Source: JACKLD01 sp049297695 (GTDB lineage: Bacteria > Pseudomonadota > Alphaproteobacteria > UBA2136 > UBA6156). From it: DNA of 20,883 nucleotides. Within the stretch, counting starts at the first letter, position 1, and every line of letters starts with the position of its first letter. Below are positions 20,846-20,883 of this stretch, piece by piece. The stretch spans positions 1 to 20,883 of the forward strand of contig JBAQUT010000067.1 in the NCBI GenBank assembly GCA_049297695.1, in the 5' to 3' direction. The notes beneath the pieces are model-generated. The model made no database searches, was not told where the DNA came from, and saw only the letters and a program-made list of their open reading frames with translations. A program made the translations under genes and the position numbers.

Positions 20846-20883
20846 GGAGAGAGTATCCTTTTGTGTTGTTAAAAGCCTTAAGC

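Noticed and set aside
1..20883. CRISPR array, prophage, insertion sequence or integron
   Set aside because: No regularly spaced repeats, transposase, integrase or phage structural genes are seen; the AT-richer genes carry no recognisable mobility function.

Overview
The window looks like a chromosomal segment of a Gram-negative bacterium, most likely an alphaproteobacterium. The evidence is lipid A/LPS core genes (lpxK, waaA, an msbA-type exporter), a periplasmic LytM peptidase with the N-terminal region common in that class, an M16-xseA-M23 operon and alphaproteobacterial-looking AtpD and AspC-type proteins. This is protein-level recognition only; I see no rRNA, tRNA or CRISPR. Most genes are fairly GC-rich with heavy GTG/TTG/CCC use. 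Three unrecognised genes (4922-5377, 15673-16050, 18511-20637) are visibly richer in A+T and use different codons.

Layout. (1) 1-174: start of a SAM methyltransferase on the minus strand, running off the edge. (2) 237-3973: a tight plus-strand operon of an inactive-type M16 peptidase homologue, xseA, a secreted LytM peptidase and a small membrane protein, joined by start/stop overlaps. (3) 3936-9330: minus-strand envelope genes lpxK, waaA, a Cys-rich membrane protein and an msbA-type exporter. An unrelated plus-strand gene and a nested inverted-repeat element separate lpxK from waaA. (4) 9385-12742: plus-strand PAP2 phosphatase, ArnT-like lipid-linked sugar transferase and a GtrB/ArnC-type GT2 enzyme, a plausible lipid A or surface-glycan remodelling set diverging from the exporter. 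(5) 12744-14131: minus-strand arginyltransferase-like GNAT protein and an AmpD-type amidase. (6) 14231-17164: atpD and a short atpC, held apart by three unrecognised small genes. (7) 17219-18433: AspC-type aminotransferase on the minus strand. (8) 18511-20637: a 708-residue unrecognised helical protein with an internal 68-residue duplication. (9) 20675-20845: a tiny lipoprotein.

How the genes fit together: LpxK phosphorylates the lipid A disaccharide, WaaA adds Kdo, the MsbA-type exporter flips the product, and the divergent PAP2/ArnT/GT2 genes could trim phosphate and add a sugar on the far side of the membrane. The M23 peptidase and amidase act on peptidoglycan.

The most notable signals are regulatory and structural. 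Several genes have a sigma70-like promoter whose -10 box ends 6-8 bases before the ATG, with no Shine-Dalgarno sequence, which predicts leaderless mRNAs. At 16059-16106 a promoter, an intrinsic terminator and a start codon are superimposed. At 5397-5511 three helices are nested one inside another. The ATP synthase genes are split, and the epsilon subunit lacks its C-terminal domain. All of this was read by eye, without database searches.
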